From Mauremys mutica (Eukaryota > Chordata > Testudines > Geoemydidae), in contig NC_059087.1 of the NCBI RefSeq assembly GCF_020497125.1, positions 19,253,925 to 19,317,924 of the forward strand: a DNA stretch of 64,000 bases. Direction: 5' to 3'. The notes beneath the pieces are model-generated. The model was given only the letters and a program-made list of their open reading frames with translations, did not search any database and was not told the origin of the DNA. How positions within the stretch are numbered: position 1 is the stretch's first letter; the number at the start of each line of letters is the position of its first letter. This document shows positions 35,626-46,082 of the stretch, piece after piece. The position numbers were made by a program, and so were the translations under genes.

Positions 35626-36028
35626 GGAAATTAACTCAGTGCCACCAACGACAGCCACTTGCTCTGTATTTCCCAGCTGTTCTCAGCAGTAAATCCCTGC
35701 GCTGTTCCCTGGACAGAGCTGCCATGAGACTCTCACCATCGCTGGGCTATTCCCTGCCCCTCCCCTTAGGAGAGCAGCTCTGGGGCCTGCTGCCCAGCAG
35801 AGTGCGGGCGTGTGGGGCCCCTCTCACCAAGGGCAGGGCCAGTAAACATCTAGGCTGTGAGCTGTGTCCATGCTCAGCTGGTTTCTTCTGAATTAAACCA
35901 GGGCACTGGACCCTCCCTCTGACTGTAAATACAAACTCCCCTGAGCGCCTGGTGTGTGTCAGCTCAGCACGGCCAGGGGAGTGAATGGGACCAGCCTCAT
36001 TCCCTCACTAATGGGCTGCAGTTGAAGC
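35626..36028 (-). promoter_or_regulatory. Conserved block upstream of J5, cut at the class A/B junction
   Basis: The block ends at 36028 (gttgaagc), where class-B sequence begins. The retained part holds the most conserved 400 bases. Confidence 0.4.
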
Positions 36029-39000
36029 TGTTTATAGCACTTGATCTTGCACTTACTGAAGTCAGTGACACAGCTCCCTTGACGCCAATGGACCAGACCT
36101 TACATAAGCCCCTGGACAGTGGTTTTCAGGCCTGACGGAGGCTCTGAAGCACACTCCCCCAAACACTAACACTGTTAAGTGTGGCGTGGGCTTGGGAACA
36201 CGTGACGAGCAGGAGAATTCTGTGCAGCTTTGGGTGAGCATCAGGGGTTCTGTCTAATTCTCAGCGATAAATGTGTTGCTCTTCCAGGGAAGATGTTTTG
36301 GGTTATTAGAAATCCCCTCACACCTCTAATGTGGCACTTGCTGATTTGATATGTTAAGTGACTTTCATCATTCTCCCAGGTCACGGCTGGGTCATGTGTC
36401 CCTTACCCACAGTAGGGTGAAGTCACCCCTGGGCTTAGGCTCTGCATAGGCCTATGCTCCATTTAAACCCAACTTAACAGGGCTGATGTAGGATTTCAGT
36501 GGTGCATAGACATTATGCAGGTCCTCTGCACAGGGTGAATGTCACCCATTGGTGAGCACTTCTTCACCCGAACAGTCCTCTTGAAATCCATGGGACTAAC
36601 TCAGGTGAGTAAAAGCTCACGAGTAAGAACTAACATGCACACCCTAACTGTTGAATCATTCAGGAGTGACTCATCTAGATGTTTAACTTAATTAAAGGTC
36701 GGCACGTGCTTAACTGCTCTGCTGAATCAGGGCCTGTTTTCCTTTTGCTCAGTTTCCTCAGGCTGCATTACTTGTGTCTGATGTTTGCTTTGGCTACTAT
36801 TTTAATCCAGCAAATGAAGGGTTAATGGCGTCTCATACTGGATGGCCACAGGCTAAATGGGGATGTAGGTGGGACTGAGTTGGTGTGTAACCCTTGTGGT
36901 GGTTCTCTGCACCATAGCTAATTTAGACCCCATCATTTTATACATATCATTGGGATTATGTAATTAACATTGAATTTCATCTGCTATTTTGTTGAGTTTT
37001 GTGAGATCCCTTTGCAACTCTTTGCTGTGAGCTTTGGACTTAAATATCTTGAGTAATTTTATATCATCTGCAAACTTTGCCACCTCACTGTTTATTCCCT
37101 TTTCCAGACCATTTATTAGTCTGTTGAACAGCGCTGGTCCCAATCCAAATCCCTGGGGCACCCTATTATTTGCTTCTCTCCATTGTGAAAACTCACCATT
37201 TATTCCTATGCTTTGTTTCCTACCCTTAAGCAGTTACTGATCCATGGAAGGACCTTCCCTCTTATCACATGACTGCTTACTTTGCTTAAGAGCCTTTGGC
37301 TATCAAAGGCTTTCCAAAAGTCAAAGTATACTATATCCGTTGGATCATCCTGGTCCACATGCTTGTTTACACCCTCAAAAATTCTAATAGATTGGTGAGG
37401 TGTGATTTTTTTTCCTTTACAAAAGCCATGTTGACTCTTCCCCAATATATCAAGTTCATCTCTATGTCTGATAATTCTGAGCTTTACTATCGTTTCAACC
37501 AATTTGCCAGATACTGAAGTTAGACTTATCGGCCTGTAATTTCCAGGATCACCTCTGGAGTCTTTAAAAAAAATTGGCATTATAGAGTTATTTGGTTTCT
37601 TTCCCCTACACTTGATTTAGCTTGTATAGGTGCCACAGCAGACTGGGAAGTGACATGTGGGGGAAAAAACCTCAGGGCCTGGAGTAAAACTAGCTACTCC
37701 ACCAGGCTATGCTTGATCTTAGCTTTCTCTTTCCCTGTAGCATGGTGACCCAGTACCACCCTGGGATACAGGGGCCTTGAATTCTTGCCTCCCTGGTGGT
37801 TTCTCTCTGGGTGTAATTCTGGAGTCCTGCAGGAGGCCTATGTACTATTGAAGCCCACTCACGTAAACGGTTCATGGGCTTCATGAAGGCCATTGCACAG
37901 GGTGAATTTCACCCTCCATGAATTCTGTTACTAGTTGTACCCACACATTTGGGTCCAGGGAGCAGGCTGGCTCTATCTGTGTGAGCAGCTGAGATTGCAG
38001 GCTAACGACCAGGCAAGCCATTTACATCCAGTAAGAATTCTTTTCAGTAATGATAACCCTACAGCACAGTGAATGACAGACCACAGATAAATGGAGCTAG
38101 GGCTGAGCAATATAATCTCTCCCTTGGGGGGCTTCGTGGCTTTATGCCTTTTCAAGCTATTACAAAGGACGTGTTTTCATTTGGAGTTCACATTTGTAAC
38201 TGTAAATGTATCTATGACTGCATTTGCCAGGCCTCTGTTGGTAAATTATAACCTGTTTACTCTTATTGGAGCTGCAGGGTCGCTGCTGAGACATTCCCCT
38301 TTGGGAGAAGGAACAGGGACACAGCAGCTCGGAACAAAGATATTTTGATTTTAAAAAAATCTATTCAAAGCTCCTCCTACCTAATAATGTTCATTTGTAA
38401 TTGACAAGCCCGTAGCCATCTGCCCCCCGCGAACGAATAGCAGGTCCCACCCAGAGCAGCACAGTGCAGTTTGGCATTCAAGGGGAAGGTGCATTTCCCT
38501 GGCTGCACGGCTGTTTTTGTGACTTGTGGGCGGCCAGGGACACCAGCAGCAGGAGATACTCAGTGAATTGAGTGGCCTGGCGTAGCATGAGGTCTGTTCG
38601 TGGTCCAGTTACGCCATTCGAAGGTGAGTCCAGTGACACTCTTGTGCAGAGAGCCAGCAAAAGACCCACGGCACCACTAATAGAAAGACCCACTACGCTT
38701 GCTTCATAGTGTTTAAGTGAGACTAAGTTCAGACCATGGGAGCTCCCAAGAGAAACCGAGCAGTGGGTCCCACCAGAATATTTCTGCCCTGGCAGCTGCA
38801 ACCTCTGTTGCTTAGAGCAGTAGCACCTTTCGCCAGACTCAGGGTAACTCCCAAGCTTGGTGCTAGTGGTTTTATTGCTAGACAAAAGCAAACAAGGTGA
38901 GATTGTCAGCAGGCGTAAATCGGCCTCACTCCACCCAATTCAGTGGCATGGTACCAATCTACTCCAGGTGAAAATCCAAGAGAGAGTTTTAAAGCTATGA

Positions 39001-39230
39001 ATACATATTACCCAGTGGCTACTAAATCTTACTGATATTGCTAGGAATAAGTTATTGACAGATAAATTGAGAGAAATCAGTTCAGCCTTTGGAACCAGAA
39101 GAATAAACTATTGGCAGATAAATGTCCATCTTTTTATTGCAGAATCATGATAAACAACTTTTTGAAAACATTTGAAAGAGGCAATAATTTTAACTCTTCA
39201 CGGACACAACGATAGGTGAATGTTTCTGGT
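36029..39230. other. Class-B flank downstream of C6
   Basis: Unlike the class-A spacers. Contains a CR1-like LINE relic; the rest shows no gene or structured repeat that I recognise. Confidence 0.7.
36964..37600 (-). mobile_element. CR1-like LINE reverse transcriptase relic, copy 1
   Basis: Minus-strand frames encode parts of a non-LTR reverse transcriptase: GDPGNYRPISLTSVSGKLVE, SQHGFCKGK, DIVYFDFWKAFDS and, in another frame, PQGFGLGPALFN and KFADDIKLL, the last holding the catalytic (F/Y)ADD motif. Two or more frameshifts and 5' and 3' truncation make it inactive. Family call CR1/L3-like is from motif spacing and memory. Confidence 0.85.
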
Positions 39231-39482
39231 TTTATTAATATCATAACAAGGCTGCATCAGAGACTAAAGCAGGAAGGACATTTCCAGGGAATGCAGAGGG
39301 GTGAGAGCAGTGGGAACATGGGAATAAAAGCAGATATCAAAGGGATCATCAAAGATCCCCCACATCACACAGGAAGCAGAGCCTGCTGGAGATCAGCATT
39401 AAGGTGATGCTACAGACTGATCCCGGCTCTTTTGTGGAAAATTCTACTGATAGACACAAGGACCAGCTGAGCCGTCAGAGGG
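39231..39482 (-). other. C6 3' untranslated region with AATAAA signal
   Basis: AATAAA on the minus strand at 39231-39236. Normal despite the frameshift in the exon. Confidence 0.75.
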
Positions 39483-39807
39483 TTAAGAACACTGTGAGCG
39501 CTGCAAAGACTTCACGATGTTTTTCCCATCATGTGTCACCTCGCAGGTGTAGGACTCATTGCTCTTCCAATCTGATGCAGCCAGAGACAGGTAACTGCTG
39601 GCCATGTACTTGTTGTCACTCTGTTTGGAGGGTTTGGTCGTCTCCACTCCAGTGGAGATCTGCTTGCTGTCAGCTTTCCAGGTGACTTGGACTGACCCAG
39701 GGTAAAAACCTTCTATCAGACACACCAGCGTGGCTTTGCTCTTTGTACTTATCTCTTCTCCGAGGATGGAGGGAAGAGGTGCACGGTGGGAGATGCCTTT
39801 GGCTGAC
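39483..39807 (-). pseudogene. IGLC: Frameshifted Ig lambda constant exon C6 (class B)
   Basis: Class-B constant exon that is 325 bases long, two more than the 323 of all other copies. The extra TC lies within 39755-39760 (atctcttctccgagg here, atctcttccgagg in C7 and C8). In the frame set by the J splice, the reading goes FPPSSEKR and then meets a TAA at 39749-39751, so only about 18 constant residues would be made. Past the insertion the remaining frame is open and class-B (CLIEGFYPG ... RSQCS). Acceptor, 3' end and polyadenylation signal are normal. Neighbouring sequence matches C7 almost base for base, so the lesion is very recent, polymorphic, or an assembly or base-call error. Confidence 0.85.
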
Positions 39808-41888
39808 CTACAAGACAATGTGGTTCAGAGTCAGATTAGGAAGAAAACCAAAAGAATTCAGATACACAGTGGAACATCAAATTCAGATGCCGCCAGTGCA
39901 GAATGCAAGGTACTGGATATTTTGAGCTAGATCCTCACCTACTATAAATCAATGTAGTTCCATGACACCAGTGGAGGATCTGGCTCTTCGGGTCTATAAA
40001 GCTTTATGTTTTTAAATAAAGTCTGTGGTGCCTGAGGGAGAAACTGCCTGAAATCTAAACCAATGCTGCTTTGTAACTATAAAGTCTTACCATTAAAAAT
40101 CAAATCAAAACTCCATCTCCGGATTCTTTCCGGCAAAGATAGAGTGGAGTAGAACAGGAAAAGCTCAGTTCAGCTAAACCCCTGATAATGTTTTTCCACC
40201 GAAAGGACTATTCTATGGATACAGATCATCCTCCCAGAGAAATCCTGCACCAAAATTTGGCAATACTGTATAATAATCTCCAGTGTTAAACATTCCCCAG
40301 CATCTCTCCCACCATCTTCCCTCTCCCACCAGCTAAGGAGCCATGTGGCACTGCCACTGCATTTGCACGATTGCTCAGGAATTCAGGGCTGAGGAGTGTA
40401 GCTGGCTTATTCTCTGAGTCAACTACGTTTGGTCTGCTGCGAGCTGCCAGCAGAACATGGAAAGCAGCCTTTGCTTTCGTGCACAAAATGGCGCCCGCTA
40501 CCACTGGGCTGCTGTCCTCATGCGAGAGCCAGTCTATCTTTAAAACTGCCAGCTAGCATTTGCCATCCTGTGCCCACCCGCTGGCTGTAGGAAATGTGGA
40601 TGTTTCGGAGGGCTCCAGGGTTAGCTCTGATCTGGAATCCTGTCTAACCTGAGAGCTATTTAAATTGGTTTGTTTTTACTTGTTGGTATTATAGAAATTT
40701 GTGCCCCTTCAGTATCTCCTCCTGCAGGATACTCCACACATGGCAGAGAACTCGCATAGCGTCTTTCAAGTTTTTATTCTTACTGTTTTCTTAATACTTT
40801 AGGGCTGCATTAGGCAGGTACTGAGGGAAATGTTAAACCACTGCCATCAATTTCACTGCATCAGAGAAACCAAAAGCAAAATTTGGGCCCTTAAAATGAG
40901 AATAAGGGCCCTAATCCAGTTCAGCACTTAAACGCATGCTTAACTTTAAATTCATCAGCCATCCCCTGGAAGTCAATAGACTGACTACTCAGGCGCTTAA
41001 AGTTAAGCACGTGCTTAACTGCTCTGCTGGATCAGATTCTTTGTGCAAAGATTTAGGGTAGATTATGGCCCACAGGCAGCATCAGAGTTTCTGCAAATTC
41101 AGAATCTGTCACGGCACCCTACATTGCTACTTCCTGTCGGCACAGTTCTCCCACTGCTGATCTCCTGCTTGCCTGGAATTAGGTCCTAGCATTAATAATC
41201 TCGTCTGTTACGACCTCACTGGCTCTATGGCTATAACAGCTGAACACCACATTAGTGGGAATGAATGGCCCTTTACTGAGACATGCTCAGCTGAAGGCTG
41301 ACCTGGCACAAGCCAACATTTAATCCCATAGCTCCGTTACTGTGCAGTTCACAATCACACCCGGGCATTGCTACGTCCGATTATTTCTGTGTGTTCAAGT
41401 TGGAGAAATTTAGCCTCTTAGGCCTTGATCCTGCAAACAGATCCATACCACCGGCCCGGGCCGGATTCCTATTGGCTTCAAAGATGCTCTCTGAGTATGC
41501 CTGTGTGGATCCAATGGCAGGAGTGGGGCAATATTTTATCTGAGTAGAGAGCCAGAAGGGCTCGCTCTCCTGTGTTCAATTGTACAGCATTTGGCAATTC
41601 AAAGAGATATCTATAGTGAACTAGATTCTCTAGGGCAAACTCTCCTCTCACCTACGCTGTGTAAATCCCTTATAATCAATGCACTTTTACCACCGTAACC
41701 GAGAAGAATATGGCCCAATATTTTCAGAAGTCAATTTCAGCTCATGTTTAAAGAAACCTCCTTGCTAACAACTGCCAGAGCTGCTAATATTCCCGGCACT
41801 GATTGCAGAACAAACAAGAGCAGCAGAGAGCAATCTAGAATTTCCCGTGTTCCATCAATGTATTATTCATTGATTGTTCAGTGCTATG

Positions 41889-42013
41889 CATCCGAAGAAG
41901 TGGGTATTCACCCACGAAAGCTCATGCTGCAAAACGTCTGTTAGTCTATAAGGTGCCACAGGATTCTTTGCTGCTTCTACAGAACCAGACTAACACGGCT
42001 ACCCCTCTGATAC
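41889..42013. mobile_element. Short repeat insertion in unit 6 intron
   Basis: 125 bases of the same family (catccgaagaagtggg ... ctctgatac) flanked by ttcagtgctatg at 41877-41888 and 42014-42025. Unit 8 has the empty site at 61994-62005. Confidence 0.85.
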
Positions 42014-42249
42014 TTCAGTGCTATGGTGCAGTTAATGCTGCAACCAACAAGTAGGGAGATTCCCTCCTCCTGAAGGAAAAGTGATCCTTCAGAGACTTAC
42101 GCCCTCAGCCTGCAATGAGTTCCCCCAAGGAGACCCATGTGCTAACAAAGAGGCCCACTGGATTCAGTGGTCATTGATAGTCACTGAAGGTTGTGGTCAG
42201 ATTCTCAGCTATTGTAAATTCACGGCTTTGATTGAGAGAGGCTAATTTA

Positions 42250-42251
42250 TT

Positions 42252-42284
<33 letters not shown>

Positions 42285-42350
42285 ATATATGTATATATGT
42301 GCGTGTGTGTGTGTGTGCGCGCACGCACACACACACACACACACACACAT
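42250..42350. repeat. Alternating purine-pyrimidine microsatellite, unit 6
   Basis: (TA)n, (TG)n, (TA)n, (TG)n, gcgcgc, (CA)n in series; the TG and CA halves are self-complementary. Confidence 0.95.
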
Positions 42351-42527
42351 GCTGTTGGAAGGAGAACCCATCATTTCAATATCTTCTAGGACAAAGTGAA
42401 TCCAGATACTCCAGATTTACACCAATGTAACCGAGAGCAGAATTTGGCCCATCGTTTCTAGATCGGGATTCATTTTCTCTTGAATGACAATATGTTAGTC
42501 CCATCAGAATCTCGAAAACTCTTAGTT

Positions 42528-42642
42528 CAGTGGCTTTCAACCTTTTTTCATTTGCGGACCCTTAAAAGATTTTGAATGGAGGTGCGAACCCCTTTGGCAA
42601 ACTTAGACATAGTCTGTGGCCCCCCAGGGTTGAAAACCACTG
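42528..42642. mobile_element. hAT-like MITE in unit 6 intron
   Basis: 115 bases with inverted ends cagtggctttcaacc and ggttgaaaaccactg; flanking tcttagtt and tcctagat agree at six of eight bases. Confidence 0.8.
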
Positions 42643-43995
42643 TCCTAGATGTTTCACGAGACGCTTTCTGAAAAAAATAAAATAAAAAAATTCTAACGTT
42701 GCTGGTGCGACCCTGTCTGCTGGTTTCCCTCTCGCTAGTAGCGAGGAATAAATATCTGTGGATAAACTCCCAAAGGAAATCATCCCTTGACTTAGTCCTG
42801 CATATTCTGACTGCACAGACATGTTTAGACCTGCACACGCGGCTTGATTCTCAGAGATGCTGAGCACCCAGCACGGCTATTGGGAGCTGTGGGCACACAG
42901 CACCTCTGAAAATTAGGAAATAAGGTTTGTTCACATTCCTCTTAAGCGTGTGTGTTAATTGCCAGCTCAGTGGTCTGACACTGTACAGCAATTCCTATTG
43001 ATCTGATTCTCAGAGGCACTGTGCCACCACAGTTCCCATTGAAGTCATAATCTGGCCCATTTCAATGCAGCTGTGCAATGCTGGGCAGGGACACTCTTCT
43101 GTCCTGTCGCAATGATCAGCCTATGTCCCGAAGCACAAGATATCAATTCCCTTGCCTTTGCATGTGCAAGACACAGAACAGTGGCGTTAACTGGTCATAA
43201 AATTATCCAACTTCTTGTTAACTCAAGCTACAGTGTTTTACTCCATCATCTCCCCTGGGGATGATACACCCTTTTACTTGGCAAATGCATACTGCCAATC
43301 CTTCCATCTAGAGACCCCTCGGCTCAACGGACAGTGAGAAGAGAGGAGTGAGCCGTGTTCGCTTGCTAACAATCACAATAATTCATTCAGAATCGTAAAC
43401 ACTTCAGCTGAATCCTCTCTTGCACCTCTTTGTTCCAGGCTACAGACTCCTACTTGGAGCAGTTCCTCATCCCGACAAATCAGATTTTAAATCCCCAGGG
43501 ACCAATGACTTTTATAGAACATTAGATTTCATGGGATTGGACACCTGTCTGTAGGCACCTGGGGTGAGTTTTGGTGGAGCTCTATTGCGGACAATGGAGC
43601 TAGGACAGTGCAGCACCTGAGAACCTGGCTCTGGGTTTCTTTCATACACTGACTAACAGCCGGTGCTACTGAGAAATAGTTCATACCTTAAAAGAAAAAG
43701 AGAGAAAATCTTTTCCTTAAGGGGCTAACACTAGGTCATCGTAACTGGGCACCCAGAGGCAGAATCTCAGTAGGTTTCATTAGGAAAAGAAAAGAAAACC
43801 CAGCATGGGGCGTATACACCTGCTATGACTATCCAGAGAGACTAAACGTTATTCCCAACACTGGGTGAAGGTCCATATATAAAGTGAGAGGAGTCCCGAG
43901 CCCGGCATGAAGACAAAGAAATTAGAAAAAAAAATCATGGAAAATGTACAATAGAGGCAGGAGAAGGAAAGTTTGTGAGTAATTCAGTGACTTAC

Positions 43996-44033
43996 CAAGG
44001 ACGGTCAGCTGGGTTCCTCCACCGAAGATCCAC
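43996..44033 (-). CDS. IGLJ: J-lambda segment J6
   Basis: Joining segment encoding WIFGGGTQLTVL, identical in residues to J2 and J7. It lies in the J2-like cassette joined to class-B sequence. Recombination and donor signals are intact, but the next constant exon, C6, is frameshifted, so V-J6 transcripts would be non-productive unless they skip C6. Confidence 0.95.
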
Positions 44034-44061
44034 CACAGTGACACAGGGCTGTACAAAAACC
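44034..44061 (-). promoter_or_regulatory. 12-RSS of J6
   Basis: Consensus heptamer at 44034-44040, spacer acacagggctgt as in J2, consensus nonamer at 44053-44061. Confidence 0.97.
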
Positions 44062-44267
44062 AGTCCCAGTCGATGGCAGGGAGAGGTCGCCACCTCTGCC
44101 CGCGTAGGGAAAAAGAGCCGCGGGGCAATTTCCACTGGCAGGTTTATCCTTTCTGGAAAAACTTATCGTACAATCAGAGGATTGAAGATCCACTGGGAAG
44201 CGCAGCAATGGAGTATTCCTTGGGACAACTCACAATAAGGCCAAATCCTGGTCCTCGTACAGAGCTC

Positions 44268-44480
44268 ATGTGGTCTTGTAGTTAAGGCACAGGCATGGGA
44301 GTCAGGTGGGCGGGGTTCATATCCTGGCTCTGCCACTGACTTTGTATCCTTGGGCAAGTCACATCATCTCTGTGTCTCCATTCCTCATCTTTAAAATGGG
44401 GGCAGCACTTCCCTGCCTCACAGGGTGGTATAAGGATAAGTTCTACCGTGTCTCAGAGATGCTCAGGCACAACAGTGGTT
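44268..44480 (+). mobile_element. MIR/CORE-like SINE near J6
   Basis: Full-length sister copy within the J2-like cassette. Confidence 0.75.
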
Positions 44481-45097
44481 GAGGGCGTAAAGGTACCGAG
44501 AGAGAAGCAAAGGAGCTCTGTGTTCTGGTACCGCACTGGGTTCCCCCACTACTGCGCTCCCCCAACCCCCACACAGGCTGTGGATCTGCCTGCGTGTCTG
44601 TGCGGCTGTGGCTGGAGCCCGTGGAGAACGGTTGTTGGGTGCTGGAGGCATGTACACAACTGGACTGCGTGTTGGTCCTTCCACTGCCATTTGGCCCTGA
44701 CAGGCCAGTACTGGGCCAAATTCATCACTGGGGCCATTGTACTGACCTCAGTGGAATCACGTCATGGAAGGAATGAGGGGCATTAGCAGTCAGTACTGAG
44801 TGGATTCAGTGGTGTATGTTATGGGTACGATAACCGTACTTAGAAAGCATGTGTCCGTGACCCCACACCTCTGGGAGCACCAGCATCTTTCTAGACATAA
44901 TTAATGTGCAGCACGTCCCTGTTACCCACCAATTAGTGTCAGCGAAGAGACGAATCAGACATGCCAGGGGCTGCACACGGGTGGATCGGATGTGATCCAA
45001 ACCACGTGCTGTCCTCGTCCACTCTCTGAATAGTGCAGCCTCTCTGCACCTGTCTGTGAGAAGCTAAAACATCCCCTCCCAGATTGTCCCAACTTAC

Positions 45098-45123
45098 CTG
45101 ATCAGGATCTTCAGATGGGCCAG
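45098..45123 (-). other. Candidate germline-exon 3' end upstream of J6
   Basis: Donor CAG|GTAAGT. The ATG is replaced (LAHLKILI), but the frame is open upstream to an ATG at 45327, 77 codons in all. Confidence 0.35.
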
Positions 45124-45680
45124 GGGACCAGGGGGTCGCTCTGAGTCACTGGGCACAGCCCTTCTGCCCGGAGCTGCGTCATGACGTCCTGTGCTCGCTC
45201 TCAGCTGAGCCACGCAGGGGGCTGGTGACGTCTCTACGTTGGACATGCCTGAGGAATGACTCAAAATCCATGTTCCATGTAACCAATCAGCCCACACTCT
45301 GTCTGATCCGTGCGGTAAGATTGCCAATTTTGGTTGGATGTATTCCTGGAGGTTTCATCACATGACATAATCTTTAATTAAAGATTAATCATTAATTCCT
45401 GTATTAATCGACAATCCTGGACGGTTGACCAGCAGTGGATCAGATGTAGGTGTTACTGTCAGTCTCCCTGGAAGCCAGGAGCCAATTAAGATGCTCAGAA
45501 CCTTTGGTGCTTGTAAAAGCCATGTCCATCGTACAGCTGGCAAATGCTGGAAAATGCTCCAGCCCCTGTTGGTACCAATACAAGACAATGCTGGTATCAG
45601 TAGAGCGCATGTCTGCTCAGCCCATGTCCAGTGTGCAGGAGACGTCAGCACTTTCCTCAAGGGAGACCCCAAGTTGCCTT

Positions 45681-46082
45681 TACAAATTAAGAGTGCAATC
45701 AACGACAGCCACTTGCTCTGTATTTCCCAGCTGTTCTCAGCAGTAAATCCCTGCGTCGTTCCCTGCACAGAGCTGCCAGGAGACTCTCACCATCGCTGGG
45801 CTATTCCCTGCCCCTCCCCTTAGGAGAGCAGCTCTGGGGCCTGCTGCCCAGCAGAGTGTGGGCGTGTGGGGCCCCTCTCACCAAGGGCAGGGCCAGTAAA
45901 CATCTAGGCTGTGAGCTGTGTCCATGCTCAGCTGGTTTCTTCTGAATTAAACCAGGGCACTGGACCCTCCCTCTGACTGTCAATACAAACTCCCCTGAGC
46001 GCCTGGTGTGTGTCAGCTCAGCACGGCCAGGGGAGTGAATGGGACCAGCCTCATTCCCTCACTAATGGGCAGCAGTTGAAGC
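45681..46082 (-). promoter_or_regulatory. Conserved block upstream of J6, cut at the class A/B junction
   Basis: Same truncation point as in unit 5, at 46082. Confidence 0.4.

Larger units (their letters stand above)
30522..36028 (-). repeat. Tandem unit 5, class A part
   Basis: Matches unit 4 up to 36028, then switches to class-B flank. Differs from unit 4 mainly by two repeat insertions in the intron. Confidence 0.9.
39808..43995 (-). other. J6-C6 intron
   Basis: 4.2 kb of class-B sequence to about 43472, then J2-like sequence. Carries a short repeat insertion, an alternating purine-pyrimidine microsatellite and a hAT-like MITE. Confidence 0.85.
36029..46082 (-). repeat. Tandem unit 6, class B with J2-like cassette
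   Basis: Class-B flank, C6 and intron to about 43472, then class-A J cassette to 46082. Repeats unit 7 at an offset of about 10,074 bases; the C-intron-J part (about 39.2-45.8 kb) shows only a handful of differences. Confidence 0.92.

Noticed and set aside
36029..39230. Endogenous virus or LTR element
   Set aside because: The reverse transcriptase relic has non-LTR (CR1-like) motifs; no LTRs, gag or env seen.
39216..39685. Plus-strand open frames over the C6 exon (also over C7 and C8)
   Set aside because: Shadows of the constant exons on the other strand.
42250..42350. CRISPR-like or other array of spaced repeats
   Set aside because: Simple dinucleotide repeats without spacers, in a vertebrate locus.
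42171..42374. Open frame with repeated Cys-Val and Thr-His residues
   Set aside because: Translation of the TG/CA microsatellite.
42548..42867. Open frames of about 100 codons, repeated at 52619 and 62486
   Set aside because: They run across the hAT-like MITE and flanks with no known domain; repeated only because the unit is duplicated.
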